This document shows, one piece after another, positions 1 through 9,886 of a DNA stretch of 64,000 nt; the first letter of the stretch is position 1, and each line of letters starts with the position of its first letter. The stretch is from an alpha proteobacterium BAL199 (GTDB taxonomy: Bacteria > Pseudomonadota > Alphaproteobacteria > Thalassobaculales > Thalassobaculaceae), in contig ABHC01000003.1 of NCBI GenBank assembly GCA_000171835.1, forward strand, positions 310,001-374,000, read 5' to 3'. Under the pieces are notes generated by a model that did no database searches, was not told the DNA's origin, and was given only the letters and a program-made list of their open reading frames with translations. The position numbers were made by a program, and so were the translations under genes.

Positions 1-187
1 CAATTTCATCAATTTTGATGTAACGAAATGTAATTCCAAATATTGAATAGAAATCATCAATATACTGCACATCTTATCAAATTTATTATTTCACAACAAC
101 ATATATCACTTAAAATCAACTTGGGTATATTTGAAGTTTTCCATCACAAAACCCACAGGAGACTGACAGCGCCGCTTCGTTCGGACC
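1..187. other. AT-rich intergenic stretch at window edge
   Basis: This stretch is strikingly AT-rich next to the GC-rich remainder and carries no convincing reading frame. It lies downstream of the reverse-strand gene that ends at 188. Forward frames that run out of it overlap that gene antisense and look like shadows. It could be the intergenic tail of a neighbour outside the window or a short acquired segment; nothing more is visible. Confidence 0.5.
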
Positions 188-1459
188 TCAGTTTGGTGTC
201 ACCAAAGAGCATGCGACTCCACCCGACATACCGGCGACGACGTCGCCCGCGCCAAGGACAATCGGGGTCAACCCGGCCTCCCGCGCGATCCTGCGAAAGC
301 GTGCCACCATGTCTTCCGGCTTCTCGAAACGTCGCTCCGGCCCGTCCAGGATGACCGTCGTCGCCCCGCCTGCCGCAGCGGCGGCGATATCGACCGCCGG
401 ATCGGTTACTCGTACCGCGATGGCAAGCACGCGGGACCGGAGCAGTTCGCGAGCACGCGGCAGATGCGTTCGCCCCGCACCGTCGCCCGGATCGATCACG
501 GGGACCAGCCGCTGGCGAAGAATTGGCGGCATCGAGTCGAGAGCTGAGCGGATGTTGTCGAAGTACAGCGGGTTGACCAGGCTGGTCAGCCGGATCGGCA
601 CGTAGATCGGCTTTGCCGCCTCGCCAAGCACCGGCTGAGCAAGCGCCGTCAGCTTCTCCAGGACCACGCAGTCCGTCTCCGCCCCGAGCGCCGGCTGGGC
701 CACCGAGAAGCTCTCGTCCCGCAAGGTGGCGGCATCGCCTTTGCCGTGACGCCGAAACACCGCCATCTCATAGCCGATCAGGTCGAAACCGTTGGCGGCC
801 ATGACCGGGCGGCGAACCACGCTCACCCCCTGCTCCAGTTCACGGGCAACGCCACGTTGCTTGGCCACATACCCCCGGTGCGCGATGTGAACGAAGCGAA
901 TCAGGTCCTCGACCGAATCGATCAGCGCACCATCCATCACCTCGTCGAGCTCGTAGCCGAATCCCTCTGCAAGGTACCGGCCGCCGGCCCCGACCTCACC
1001 GAGGGCAGCCACCGTCGCGTCGGCAATTCGCTGGCTGCGGGCTTCAGCCTCTTCACGGCTGATGCCGTCGAACAGAATCGCCACACCGTCAGGGTCCATC
1101 CGCACAAGGATGTCGGAGGGCCGAATCATCTGGCGGGCAACCTCCTCCGCGACCTTCAGCGCTTTAACCGGCGACAGGCCGGCACTCGTACTGCCTTCGA
1201 TCATCGCGCCAACATCGATGAGCTGGACATGACCAGCGGTCAGTCGTCCGGCCTGTTCGCGTTGCCGCTTCACAGCATCTCGGAGCCGGTCGCCGACCGA
1301 TGCATCCGGCGATAGTGCAGGCGCCGCCGGCGTCCTGCGGCGTTCGACCGCGGGAACTTCGGTAACAGGTTCCGATCCGCGTCGGTTGCCACGCCATGCG
1401 AATATGACAGCGCCGAGCGCTGTCGCGAGCACCAACCCCAAGGCGCCGAGCCAGATCAT
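188..1459 (-). CDS. Membrane-anchored degenerate GGDEF/EAL-like protein
   Basis: A 423-residue protein with one N-terminal membrane segment (about residues 3-22) and a basic stop (RGNRRG), so the rest is probably cytoplasmic. Residues about 80-170 follow the spacing of a GGDEF fold (LIDVGAMIE, DILVRMDPDGVAILF), but the GGDEF signature is replaced. Residues about 205-420 resemble an EAL barrel: VVRRPVMAANGFDLIGYEM stands where the substrate-binding EAL strand would be, followed by PIRLTSL and VILDGP strands. The catalytic Glu/Asp residues of active c-di-GMP phosphodiesterases are not visible. I infer a non-catalytic regulator or scaffold of c-di-GMP type. It is transcribed divergently from the hybrid kinase at 1588. 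It might instead be an unrelated TIM-barrel protein. Confidence 0.6.
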   Translation of the reverse strand: MIWLGALGLVLATALGAVIFAWRGNRRGSEPVTEVPAVERRRTPAAPALSPDASVGDRLRDAVKRQREQAGRLTAGHVQLIDVGAMIEGSTSAGLSPVKALKVAEEVARQMIRPSDILVRMDPDGVAILFDGISREEAEARSQRIADATVAALGEVGAGGRYLAEGFGYELDEVMDGALIDSVEDLIRFVHIAHRGYVAKQRGVARELEQGVSVVRRPVMAANGFDLIGYEMAVFRRHGKGDAATLRDESFSVAQPALGAETDCVVLEKLTALAQPVLGEAAKPIYVPIRLTSLVNPLYFDNIRSALDSMPPILRQRLVPVIDPGDGAGRTHLPRARELLRSRVLAIAVRVTDPAVDIAAAAAGGATTVILDGPERRFEKPEDMVARFRRIAREAGLTPIVLGAGDVVAGMSGGVACSLVTPN

Positions 1460-1587
1460 CGACGCGTCCCCACTATTTGCCCCACGCGCAGCGGCAGTGC
1501 GCCGCCTCGACTTTTACCATGCCTCAGGGCAGTTTAGCGCCACCTTGGTTGAGAAGACACGCCTGACGGTCGTAGGAGTAGTGCGCG

Positions 1588-4500
1588 ATGCGCATGTCGG
1601 TTCGCGTACCCCTATTGGTTGTCGGCGTCGCACTCGCGACGGTGGCTCTGCTGACCGTCTCCAACGGCTTTCGCATCGTCGATACGATCTATGAGGAAAA
1701 TCAGGAGAAACTCGTCGCTTTGCGCGCATCGCGGGCAGAGACCGTCGAGCGGTATGCCAACCAGCTTGAAAACCGCGTCCGCACCATCACCAATTCGGAG
1801 ACCACCCATCATGCGCTGGCCGCCTTCGTGGCCGCTGCAGATCGCGTAACCTTTGTCGGTGGAGATCTCGCCGCGTGGGTCCGCGACACACAAGTCAATC
1901 GTGGGTCGTCCGATCAATCCAAGACACGGCCGATGTCCTCCAACGATCCAATGGCGCAGTACTACGCCACCCACGAACGCTTCCATCTGTGGCTGACGGC
2001 CCTGGTCAATGGCCTCGGCATTCGCGACGTTCTGATGGTCTCGCCGAACGGACAGGTCGTGTATTCGGTATCCAAGGGACCGGCATTCGGCACCAACCTC
2101 AACATCGGCCCGTGGTCGTCCACCGGTGCGGCCGGAGCGTTTCGGCGCGCCGTATCGCGAGACGATCCTGACCGGGTGGCATTCGTGGATTTCAGCACCC
2201 GCAGTTGGTCCCCGGAAGACCCTCTAGCCTTCGGCGCGTATGCCGCCAGAGACATGCAGGGCGGTCTGCTCGGCGTTGTGGTGGTGGTCGTCGGCTCGGA
2301 GGGTTTCAACGACATCGTCAAGGGTACCGCCGGCCTCGGCGAGACCGGCGAAACCTACCTGGTCGGGCATGACAATCTGATGCGCAGCGGCTCTCGGCAC
2401 CTACCGGGCGGCGCTGTGCTCAAGCAGGCCGTACACACCGAAAGCGCCGATCGTGCGATCGCCGGGCAGTCCGGATTCGCGACGATCACTGGGTATCGCG
2501 GCATTGAAGTCCTCTCCGCCTATCAACCGGTCGTGGTGTTCGACAACGCCTGGGCTTTGCTGGCCGAAGTCGACGCATCGGAAGAATACCGGTCCGTCTA
2601 CACGACCCTTCAGGAGGCAGCACTGATCGCCCTTGTGATTGCCGGTTTGGCGAGCCTCGCCGGCATCTTGACCGGCCGTGCGATCACTTTGCCGGTGGTG
2701 GCGTTGCGCGATTCGATGCTCCGGTTCACCGAAACCCGCCGTGCGATAGCCGTTCCAGGGAGCGAGCGCCGTGACGAGATCGGCGATGCCGCACGCAGTT
2801 TCAGCGGCCTGACGGAGGAGATCACCCGGTACGTCGACGAACTCGACAAGGAGCATCGACAGGTTGAACAGTCGGCCGCGCGGCTGGCGGATGAACAAGA
2901 ACGCCTGCGCCTGACTCTCGACCAGATGCCGGGTGGTTTGGTCATCCTCGACCGCAACCTGAACGTCCGTCTGTCCAACCGACAGTTCACCCAACTTTAC
3001 GGCCTGCCCGATGCGTTGTCGGAAGAAGGCACCCCCATCGAGGCGCTCCTGCGCTTTCGGGCCGAGCGCGGCGACTACGGCCCCGATGCGGACGACGATC
3101 ACATCGCCCGCCGGATCGTCGACTACCGCAGCAAGGAAGCGCGACGGTACGAGGACATCCTGCCAGGCGGTCGGGTAGCGGCGGTGTTCCGTTCTCCGAC
3201 AGCGGACGGCGGCGTCGTGCTGGTGGTTGCCGACGTCACTGAACTCAAAGATGCCCAGTCGCGTGCCGAAGCGGCGGCGGCAGCCAAGGCGGCCTTCCTG
3301 GCCACCATGAGCCATGAGATCCGCACGCCCATGAACGGCGTAATGTCGATGGCCGAATTGCTGGACCACACCGTCCTCGATGGCGAGCAGCGCGGCATGA
3401 CCCGCGTGATCCGCCAATCGGCCGAAGCCCTGCTGACCGTCATCAACGACATTCTCGACTTCTCCAAGATCGAGGCCGGCCGGCTGCCGATCGAGCGGGT
3501 GCCGTTCGAGCTTGGCGAGTTGGTCGAGGATGTCGCCGAGTTGCTGGCGCCACGCGCCGACGATCATGGACTGGACCTGATCATCGAACTGGCCCCAAAC
3601 CTGCCGGAGCGCGTACTGGGCGATCCGACACGGCTGCGGCAGATCCTGGTCAATCTCGGCGGCAACGCGGTCAAGTTCACCGAAGCCGGAAGCGTGCGGA
3701 TCGCGGCCCGACCCGACGTCCCGGTCGCCGGCGACACGCTGCGACTGTGCCTGGAGGTCACCGACACGGGCATCGGCATGACCGACGAGCAGATGACCCG
3801 GCTGTTCGAGCCCTTTGCACAGGCCGACTCCTCAACCGCCCGTCGCTTCGGCGGCACCGGGCTCGGCTTGTCGATCTGCTTGCGTCTGGCCGAATTGATG
3901 GACGGCGCGATCACCGTGTCGTCGGTGCCTGATGCCGGCTCGACGTTCAGGGTCGAACTGCCGCTCGGCGTCGCGGATCCGGCACCGCTTGCACCTGATG
4001 TCGCGATCGACGACGCACCGATCGTCATGGCCGGCTTCCGGGAGCCGGTGCGCGGGCAGATGCTGGCCGTTCTGGCTGCGGCGGGTATCGCCTCACCGGT
4101 CGAGTGCGACCTCGGCGATCTCGACACCACACTCGCCGATCGACCCGATACCGGCCTGCCAGCCATCGTGCTGCTCGACGGGCGTCGAACCGCCGTGCTC
4201 GACGCCATTCATCGCCTTCAGGGCCTAGGCGATCGGGTTCGACTGATCCTTGTCGCGCCACGTGCGCTGGTCTCAACGCTGGACGAGGCGACCCGTCGAG
4301 GCGTGGTGGCCAACCTGCGGCTGCCGGCACGGCGTGCCGATACCTGGCGGGTGATCGCCGCCGCCCTCGGCCGCGCGACACTGACCGACCGCGCGGCCGG
4401 TGATAGCGATACCTATGCCCCACCGCCGGTCGAGGAGGCACGGGCCGCCGGAGTTCTGATCCTGGTCGCTGAGGACAATCCGACCAACCGGCTGGTCATT

Positions 4501-5241
4501 GCCAAGGTGCTGGGCCGCCTCGGCTACGCCCACGAGATGGCGGAGGACGGTGCCGAGGCGTTGGAGCGTTGGCGCAACGCCCGGTATGGGTTGATCCTGA
4601 CCGACTTCCACATGCCGGAGATGGACGGCTTCCAACTGACCGCCGCCGTCCGTACCGATGAAGCCGCAGCCGGCGACCGCCGGCGCATTCCAATCATCGC
4701 CCTGACCGCCGACGCGCTTGCGGGCACCGAAGAGCGCTGTCTGGAGGCTGGTATGGACGGCTACCTCACCAAGCCGATCCGAACCGGAGCACTCGCCGAA
4801 ACCCTGGCGCGTTTCCTGCCAGAAGCGGTGCATCTGCGCCGGCTCTCCGACACATCAACATCCGTCCCTCCAACCGCCGATCCGCTCGCCGAGATCGATC
4901 GCGAAATCTTCGACCCGCAGTCCCTCGCCGAGACGTTTGGGGCATTCGACGGCGAGGCGTTCGATTTCGTGTCGGAGTTCCGCGGGGACGTGCCGGACAA
5001 GATCGCTGCAATCGTTTCAGCTTTGGAGCAAGGCGACCTGTTGCAGGCTCGCCACGCTACGCATTCGTTGAAAGGGGCAGCACGATCGGTCGGCGCAAAT
5101 AGACTGGGCCAGATCGCGTCTGACGTGCAGGATGCGTTGGATCAAAACGATGCGGATACTGCTGGATTTATGGCGAGCCTGCTTGAGTCGACACTGGATG
5201 AACTGAATCAGGTTCTTGCTTCCGTACCAAGGCCGCTGTGA
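1588..5241 (+). CDS. Hybrid sensor histidine kinase with REC and Hpt domains
   Basis: A 1217-residue membrane sensor kinase. A first membrane segment at about residues 7-27 and a second at about 345-365 enclose a large periplasmic sensor of the Cache/CHASE kind. A HAMP-like linker follows, then a PAS domain (about 445-555) that starts at [17 protein letters not shown]. The HisKA box reads [11 protein letters not shown], with the phospho-acceptor His near residue 575. The HATPase domain has N-box [17 protein letters not shown] and [10 protein letters not shown] degenerate receiver-like segment (about 810-925) precedes a true receiver with [13 protein letters not shown]. The C-terminal Hpt domain has [12 protein letters not shown] (His near 1160). 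The start ATG has AGGAG nine bases upstream. The complete internal phosphorelay could feed the receiver protein nine bases downstream, probably in the same operon. Confidence 0.93.
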   Translation: MRMSVRVPLLVVGVALATVALLTVSNGFRIVDTIYEENQEKLVALRASRAETVERYANQLENRVRTITNSETTHHALAAFVAAADRVTFVGGDLAAWVRDTQVNRGSSDQSKTRPMSSNDPMAQYYATHERFHLWLTALVNGLGIRDVLMVSPNGQVVYSVSKGPAFGTNLNIGPWSSTGAAGAFRRAVSRDDPDRVAFVDFSTRSWSPEDPLAFGAYAARDMQGGLLGVVVVVVGSEGFNDIVKGTAGLGETGETYLVGHDNLMRSGSRHLPGGAVLKQAVHTESADRAIAGQSGFATITGYRGIEVLSAYQPVVVFDNAWALLAEVDASEEYRSVYTTLQEAALIALVIAGLASLAGILTGRAITLPVVALRDSMLRFTETRRAIAVPGSERRDEIGDAARSFSGLTEEITRYVDELDKEHRQVEQSAARLADEQERLRLTLDQMPGGLVILDRNLNVRLSNRQFTQLYGLPDALSEEGTPIEALLRFRAERGDYGPDADDDHIARRIVDYRSKEARRYEDILPGGRVAAVFRSPTADGGVVLVVADVTELKDAQSRAEAAAAAKAAFLATMSHEIRTPMNGVMSMAELLDHTVLDGEQRGMTRVIRQSAEALLTVINDILDFSKIEAGRLPIERVPFELGELVEDVAELLAPRADDHGLDLIIELAPNLPERVLGDPTRLRQILVNLGGNAVKFTEAGSVRIAARPDVPVAGDTLRLCLEVTDTGIGMTDEQMTRLFEPFAQADSSTARRFGGTGLGLSICLRLAELMDGAITVSSVPDAGSTFRVELPLGVADPAPLAPDVAIDDAPIVMAGFREPVRGQMLAVLAAAGIASPVECDLGDLDTTLADRPDTGLPAIVLLDGRRTAVLDAIHRLQGLGDRVRLILVAPRALVSTLDEATRRGVVANLRLPARRADTWRVIAAALGRATLTDRAAGDSDTYAPPPVEEARAAGVLILVAEDNPTNRLVIAKVLGRLGYAHEMAEDGAEALERWRNARYGLILTDFHMPEMDGFQLTAAVRTDEAAAGDRRRIPIIALTADALAGTEERCLEAGMDGYLTKPIRTGALAETLARFLPEAVHLRRLSDTSTSVPPTADPLAEIDREIFDPQSLAETFGAFDGEAFDFVSEFRGDVPDKIAAIVSALEQGDLLQARHATHSLKGAARSVGANRLGQIASDVQDALDQNDADTAGFMASLLESTLDELNQVLASVPRPL

Positions 5242-5250
5242 GGGCGATGA

Positions 5251-5646
5251 ATGGCTGACATTTTCTTTCCGGACCTTCGGGTCGTGGTGATCGAGGATGA
5301 GGAATTCACCCGCAAGATTATTGTGCGTGGTTTGCGCACGCTTGGGGTCATCAAGGTTCACGAGGCGTCCGACGGCAGCGAAGGACTGAAGGTTGTCGCG
5401 ACGGTCCGACCCAATTTGGTGCTGTGCGATATCCACATGGAGCCGGTCGACGGTTTCCAGTTCCTGGATCACCTGCGAAAACTCCCGATCCCAGCCATCG
5501 CGTCCACGCCTGTAGTCTTCCTGACCGCCGACGCCGAGCAGCACACGGTCCTGGCCGCCAAGAAGCTGCGCGTGAACGGTTATCTGGTGAAACCGGTCTC
5601 GGTAAACCAATTGCAGAAGCGGATCGAAAGCGCCCTCGCCAGTTAA
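5251..5646 (+). CDS. Single-domain response regulator (CheY-like)
   Basis: A stand-alone receiver of 131 residues without an output domain. The acidic pocket E15/D16, phospho-acceptor D60 (LVLCDIHMEP), switch T92 (VFLTADAEQ) and K114 (YLVKPVS) are all in place, so it should be phosphorylatable. It begins nine bases after the stop of the hybrid kinase and is almost certainly co-transcribed with it. The likely role is to take phosphate from the Hpt domain of that kinase and act by protein contact, for example on motility or c-di-GMP proteins. That role is inferred, because no target is encoded in the operon. It ends four bases before the convergent hydrolase remnant. Confidence 0.92.
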   Translation: MADIFFPDLRVVVIEDEEFTRKIIVRGLRTLGVIKVHEASDGSEGLKVVATVRPNLVLCDIHMEPVDGFQFLDHLRKLPIPAIASTPVVFLTADAEQHTVLAAKKLRVNGYLVKPVSVNQLQKRIESALAS

Positions 5647-5650
5647 TCGG

Positions 5651-6514
5651 TCACGGCTTACCCAGGATGAACGCCCGGAGAATGCGCTCGGCTTCCGCAG
5701 GACGGTCTCGATGCACGCCGTGCCCCGCACCGTGCACCACCTGGTAGCGCACCAGTTCCTTCGGCAGCGACGCCACGATCTCCTCGGAGTCGGCGAGCGG
5801 GGTGACCGGGTCGCGATCACCGGCCAGCACAAGCGTCGGGCACCGCACCGTGGCAAGGTCCTTGCGATAGTCCATACGCCAGCGCTCGCCATCAGTCTTG
5901 AAGAACCGCGCCGCAGTCGCCTCGCGCCGGATCGCGCGGGCGCGCACCTGCGGATCCTGCGGGCGGGTGTTGTAGTGCGGCAGGCAGTGCCGGTCCCAGT
6001 CCTTGATGACCGTCGGGTCCTTGTCGATCGCCCCGCCCCAGAATCGCTCGGCAGCCCGCCGTGCCTCCGGTCCACCCATAGATTCGAACGCCTCATATTT
6101 GCGTTCGAACACCGACCGGCAGGCGGTGGATGCCAGGATCAGCTTGGACGGCAAATCCGGATGCCGGATTGCGACCGACTGCGCGACGAAGCCGCCAAAC
6201 GACAGGCCTTAGACAATCGGTCGTTCGATCTCCAACGCCTCGCAGAAGCCGGCAATGTCGTCGCCCCATTGGGCCAGGGTCTGCGCTTCTGGCGGGCCAT
6301 CGTCGCTGCGTCCATTGCCGCGATGGTCGATGTAGACGACCTGCGCGATGTCGGCGAATCGTCCGAACCACGGCTTGAAAGAGCTGTGATCGCTGCCCGG
6401 TCCGCCATGCATGACGATCAACGTCGGTTTCGACGTCAACGCCGGTCCGCTCGGCGTCAAGCCGGCTCCCTCGACGTCGAAGAACAGCCGAACCCCATTG
6501 ACCAGGACGCGCAT
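5651..6514 (-). pseudogene. Alpha/beta hydrolase (prolyl-iminopeptidase-like) interrupted by in-frame stop
   Basis: One reading frame of 288 codons encodes a complete alpha/beta hydrolase, but a TAA at 6209-6211 splits it. The N-terminal part has the oxyanion motif HGGPG typical of S33 peptidases and ends at ERPIV. The frame resumes directly at GLSFGG, the nucleophile elbow G-x-S-x-G. The acid (AGDRDPVTP) and histidine (GAGHGVHR) of the triad are intact downstream. The break is therefore one nonsense codon immediately before the catalytic serine, with no frame change. The 101-residue truncated product would lack the nucleophile. Restart at the TTG near 6154 would also miss it. Possible readings are a recent pseudogene, a sequencing error, or stop-codon readthrough (least likely). 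Substrate is unknown. Confidence 0.85.
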
Positions 6515-6601
6515 GCCGGACCCATCCTTTCCACGATCGAGACGCCGGTACTATGCTCCGCGGATTCCGTCGACGACCAGAGCCGATTGGACGAGAACGA
6601 C

Positions 6602-7528
6602 ATGGCGCAACCCAAAGTGCTGGTGACTGGCGGCGGCGGCCTGCTCGGACATCATGTGGTCGACGCTCTGCTGCCTGATCATTCGGTCGAGGTTCTCGAC
6701 CTGCGCAAGCCGACGTGGAACGTCCTCCACCGACCTGTCGACATCCGGGATCTCGATGCCGTCCGCAGCGCGGTGCACGGCCATGACCGGATCGTGCACC
6801 TGGCCGGGATCGACGACGGCACCGAGGTGCCGGACCAGCGCTACGTAGACGTCAATGTGCAGGGCACCTGGAACCTGCTCCACGCCTGCGAGGAAGCCGG
6901 GGTTGCGAAAGTCGTGATCGCTTCCTCGTCGGCGGCGTTCGGTCTGAACCCGCATAACCCGCCTGACTACCTGCCGATCGACGAAGCCCACCCGCTGCGC
7001 CCGACGCGCACCTACGATCTGACCAAAATGCTGATCGAGCGTACGGCCGAAAGCTTCGCGCGGCGTGGCGGCATCGGCTCGATCATCTGCCTGCGCCCCA
7101 CCCTGATCGTCCGGCCCGAGAAGATCCCTGAGATTCTGGCGGAACTTGCAACGATGACCCCGGCAGAGGGGAACCCGGGGTCTGCCGTCGACGCCCCACG
7201 CTATGGCGACCTGCCCGCCCATCGCTGCTACGTCACCTCGCGCGATGCCGCCGCTGCGTTCCGCGCCGCACTGCTCGCCGACACGGCGGCTTTCGCAACC
7301 TATGTGATCGCCGCGCGCGACACCCTGGGAAGGGTCGCCTCCTTGTCCTGGATGGATCGAGTCTATGGCCGGCAGCCAACGGTCCGCGACCCGGCGTGGT
7401 TTGCCTCCAATACGCATGCCAGCCCGCTCGACAGCCGCGCCGCCGAGCGCGATCTCGGCTGGGTGGCGCGCGACGACTGGCCGGCGGTGGTCCGATCGGC
7501 GACCGGCGCTCAACAGGCACAGCAATGA
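6602..7528 (+). CDS. NAD-dependent epimerase/dehydratase family protein
   Basis: A 308-residue extended short-chain dehydrogenase. The Rossmann glycine motif VLVTGGGGLLGHH (residues 6-18) binds NAD(P). The catalytic signature is present: SSSAAF near 108-113 and Y138-x3-K142 (YDLTK). Families of this kind act on nucleotide sugars or related substrates. The ATG at 6602 is chosen because homologues begin at the first beta strand; the open frame runs far upstream, but over the antisense hydrolase. The stop overlaps the start of the glycosyltransferase gene by four bases (ATGA), so the two are translationally coupled. Together they suggest modification of a surface glycan. The exact reaction cannot be read from sequence. 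Confidence 0.85.
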   Translation: MAQPKVLVTGGGGLLGHHVVDALLPDHSVEVLDLRKPTWNVLHRPVDIRDLDAVRSAVHGHDRIVHLAGIDDGTEVPDQRYVDVNVQGTWNLLHACEEAGVAKVVIASSSAAFGLNPHNPPDYLPIDEAHPLRPTRTYDLTKMLIERTAESFARRGGIGSIICLRPTLIVRPEKIPEILAELATMTPAEGNPGSAVDAPRYGDLPAHRCYVTSRDAAAAFRAALLADTAAFATYVIAARDTLGRVASLSWMDRVYGRQPTVRDPAWFASNTHASPLDSRAAERDLGWVARDDWPAVVRSATGAQQAQQ

Positions 7529-8790
7529 CCGGACGCCCCGACGTCGCCGCCTTCGAGCAGGACATGCGCGCGCGCTTCCTGCAACGCGAGAACCTGGAGA
7601 AGCTGTTTCGCCTGGTTCTGCCGCACCTGGACGCCGAGCAGCCGACCCTGGTCTACATCCTGACCCAGTCGGACCGGATCGGTCATTTCACGCTCGAGCC
7701 GCAGATCCTGAAGACCCTGTACGCCAACACTTACCGGCGCATCGTCATCATCACGCCGACCCTGGACAAGCCCGGTACCAACGCCCTGGTGCGCGACTGT
7801 TTCGACGACACCTTCGTCTGGGTCGAAACTGACGATCCGGTGATTCAGTCCATGGGTTTCCTCGACGGCGGACTGGCGGACCTGAAGCGTATCCACCTGC
7901 TGCTGCAGTCTCCGCGCCTGCTGATCGTCGATTTCTGGCGCAAGGTGGTCGGTGGCGTGCAGCCGACGCGTCTGGCCTTGCCCGATGCGGTGCGCGAGCG
8001 CGGCCATGCGCAACTGCGCAGCATCGGCATCGATCCTGCCGCCCCGTTCGCGTTCTTCCATGTCCGTACCATGAAGTACCTGGATGCCCTGTCGCACCAC
8101 GGGCACCGCACAGCCCGGATCGAGTCATATGCGCCGTCAATCCGGCGGATCCGCGATGCCGGTTACCAGGTCGTGCGGATCGGCGAGCCTAGACTTGAGC
8201 CACCAGATTGGATCTCCGACGGTTATGTCAGCCTGCCGGACGCTTTGCCGGACCTGATGCCGGACGATCGGGCGGTCGACCTTGCGGTGCTCGCCGATGC
8301 TGCGTTCGGCACCGCGCAGAACTCCGGCCCGATCTGGGTCGCAGCCGCGTTCGGCACGCCGACCCTGCGCACCAATACCCCGTTCGAGCATCTGAACCTG
8401 CCCTACAACCGCGACCTGACGCTGTTCAAGCGCTACCGCGACCGCGCCGACGGACGTACGCTGAACTATCCGGAGATCCTAGCGCGCCGCCTGCCATCGG
8501 TGTTCCGCGATGCCGATTTCGAGGAACGCGGCGTCGAACTGGTCGAGAACTCCGCCGACGAAATCGATGTGGTGACCGACGAGTTTCTTCAGATGCTGGG
8601 TGGCGCGCCCGGCAAACTGCCGACGAGCCGCCACCAACGCTTCCTCGACCTCGGCACCGCCTACGAGCAGTCGATATCCGGCGAGACATGGTTCCGGAAC
8701 GAGAACCTCGACTTCTACGGTTACGGCCACCGTTTCGGCGAAATCGCCGGCATCGCGCTACCGACCGAGCCGGACTTCCTTGGTGAATGA
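7525..8790 (+). CDS. TIGR04372-like glycosyltransferase
   Basis: A 421-residue soluble protein that resembles the TIGR04372 family of putative glycosyltransferases. Features are the PTLVYILTQSDRIGHF N-terminal segment, FFHVRTMKYLD at the start of the second half, RIGEP, and GTAQNSGPIWVAAAFGTPT, the donor-site region shared with GT-B enzymes that act on surface polysaccharides. There is no signal peptide. The start ATG lies inside the last codons of the epimerase gene (ATGA overlap). It probably transfers a sugar made or modified by its neighbour. A family match by profile would settle this, since motif reading gives only moderate certainty. Confidence 0.7.
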   Translation: MTGRPDVAAFEQDMRARFLQRENLEKLFRLVLPHLDAEQPTLVYILTQSDRIGHFTLEPQILKTLYANTYRRIVIITPTLDKPGTNALVRDCFDDTFVWVETDDPVIQSMGFLDGGLADLKRIHLLLQSPRLLIVDFWRKVVGGVQPTRLALPDAVRERGHAQLRSIGIDPAAPFAFFHVRTMKYLDALSHHGHRTARIESYAPSIRRIRDAGYQVVRIGEPRLEPPDWISDGYVSLPDALPDLMPDDRAVDLAVLADAAFGTAQNSGPIWVAAAFGTPTLRTNTPFEHLNLPYNRDLTLFKRYRDRADGRTLNYPEILARRLPSVFRDADFEERGVELVENSADEIDVVTDEFLQMLGGAPGKLPTSRHQRFLDLGTAYEQSISGETWFRNENLDFYGYGHRFGEIAGIALPTEPDFLGE

Positions 8791-8846
8791 CGCCAGCTTT
8801 TCCGTGGTGCTAGGCTGGTTGAAACAACGAGAATCGGGAGGACGGT

Positions 8847-9884
8847 ATGGCCCGGACACGCGAACTGCACGCGGCGGCCGGAGCGGCGGAAGTTCCGGTT
8901 CTTGATCTCGGACCGTATCGCGCCGGTACCGTCGGCGCGCTTGATGCGCTGGCCGAAGAGTTGCGGTACGCGCAGGAGAACGTCGGCTTCTACGTGATCG
9001 TCAACCACGGAGTGCCGTCGTCGCGCATCGCCGCCGCGTTCGAAAGTGCCCGTCGCTTCCACGCCCTGCCTCTGGAGACCAAGCTTGAGTTGCGGGCGAA
9101 CGAGCACAACATCGGCTACTTGCCATTTAAAGGCAGCACGACCCGATCCTCCAAGGTCAACGTCAACACCAAGCCGAACCTGAACGAAGCCTTGTTCGTG
9201 AAACGCGACCTGGCGCCGGACCACCCGGACGTGCTGGCCGGCAAGCGCTACAAGGCGCCGAACCAATGGCCGGACGAGGCTGCCCTGCCCGGCTTTCGCG
9301 GCGACGTCGTGGCGTATTGTGATGCGCTGGAGGCGCTCGCCAAGTCCCTGATCCCGGTGTACGCCCGCGCCCTCGACCTGCCGGCCGACTGGTTCGGCAC
9401 CGCGTTCGACATGCCGATGTACACGCTGCGGATGACGCATTATCCGCCGGTCCCGGAAACCGAAATCGAGGACAACCAGTTCGCCATCGCGCCGCACACC
9501 GATTCCGGCTTCCTGACCCTGCTGGCGCAGTCCGACATTCCCGGCCTGGCGCTCCGTCTGCCGGACGGCAGTTGGGTCGAGCCACCGATGATCCCCGGAT
9601 CGTTTGTCGTCAACACCGGCGACCTGGCTCACCGCTGGACGAATGAGCGGTTCCTCTCGACGCCGCATCGGGTGATCCACCGCACGCCGACCGACCGCTA
9701 TGCGGTGCCGTTCTTCTTCGACTGCTCATACGACCACGTGATGGAATGCATCCCGACCTGTACGGGGCCGGGCAATCCGCAGAAGTATCCGCCGACGACC
9801 TATCCGGAGTACCAGCTCTGGTTCGGCAGCCGGAACTACGCGCACATCAAGCCGAAGGACGGCGAAAAGCTGGCGGAGGGTTGA
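8847..9884 (+). CDS. Isopenicillin N synthase-like 2-oxoglutarate/Fe(II) oxygenase
   Basis: A 345-residue non-heme iron oxygenase. An N-terminal DIOX_N-type segment (VPVLDLGPYR, then GFYVIVNHGV) precedes the double-stranded beta helix core. The iron ligands H217-x-D219 (APHTDSGFLTLL) and H274 (STPHRVIHR) and the co-substrate arginine R284 are visible, so it should be active. GGGAGGA-like ribosome binding sequence lies directly before the ATG. The following SDR begins two bases after its stop codon. Oxygenase plus dehydrogenase is a common pairing in the breakdown or tailoring of small molecules, but the substrate cannot be named. Confidence 0.88.
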   Translation: MARTRELHAAAGAAEVPVLDLGPYRAGTVGALDALAEELRYAQENVGFYVIVNHGVPSSRIAAAFESARRFHALPLETKLELRANEHNIGYLPFKGSTTRSSKVNVNTKPNLNEALFVKRDLAPDHPDVLAGKRYKAPNQWPDEAALPGFRGDVVAYCDALEALAKSLIPVYARALDLPADWFGTAFDMPMYTLRMTHYPPVPETEIEDNQFAIAPHTDSGFLTLLAQSDIPGLALRLPDGSWVEPPMIPGSFVVNTGDLAHRWTNERFLSTPHRVIHRTPTDRYAVPFFFDCSYDHVMECIPTCTGPGNPQKYPPTTYPEYQLWFGSRNYAHIKPKDGEKLAEG

Positions 9885-9886
9885 GT

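Noticed and set aside
2401-3567. Long reverse-strand frame opposite the hybrid kinase
   Set aside because: The forward frame has full kinase motifs; the reverse frame has no recognisable domain and is a product of GC-rich codon periodicity.
5017-6096. Reverse frame of 359 residues across receiver and hydrolase
   Set aside because: Arg/Gly-rich translation without motifs; overlaps the hydrolase frame and the receiver gene.
5711-6601. N-terminal extension of the epimerase frame
   Set aside because: It lies antisense to the hydrolase; the protein family begins at the Rossmann strand encoded from 6602.
8721-9680. Reverse frame of 319 residues opposite the oxygenase gene
   Set aside because: Forward frame carries iron ligands; the reverse is a shadow.
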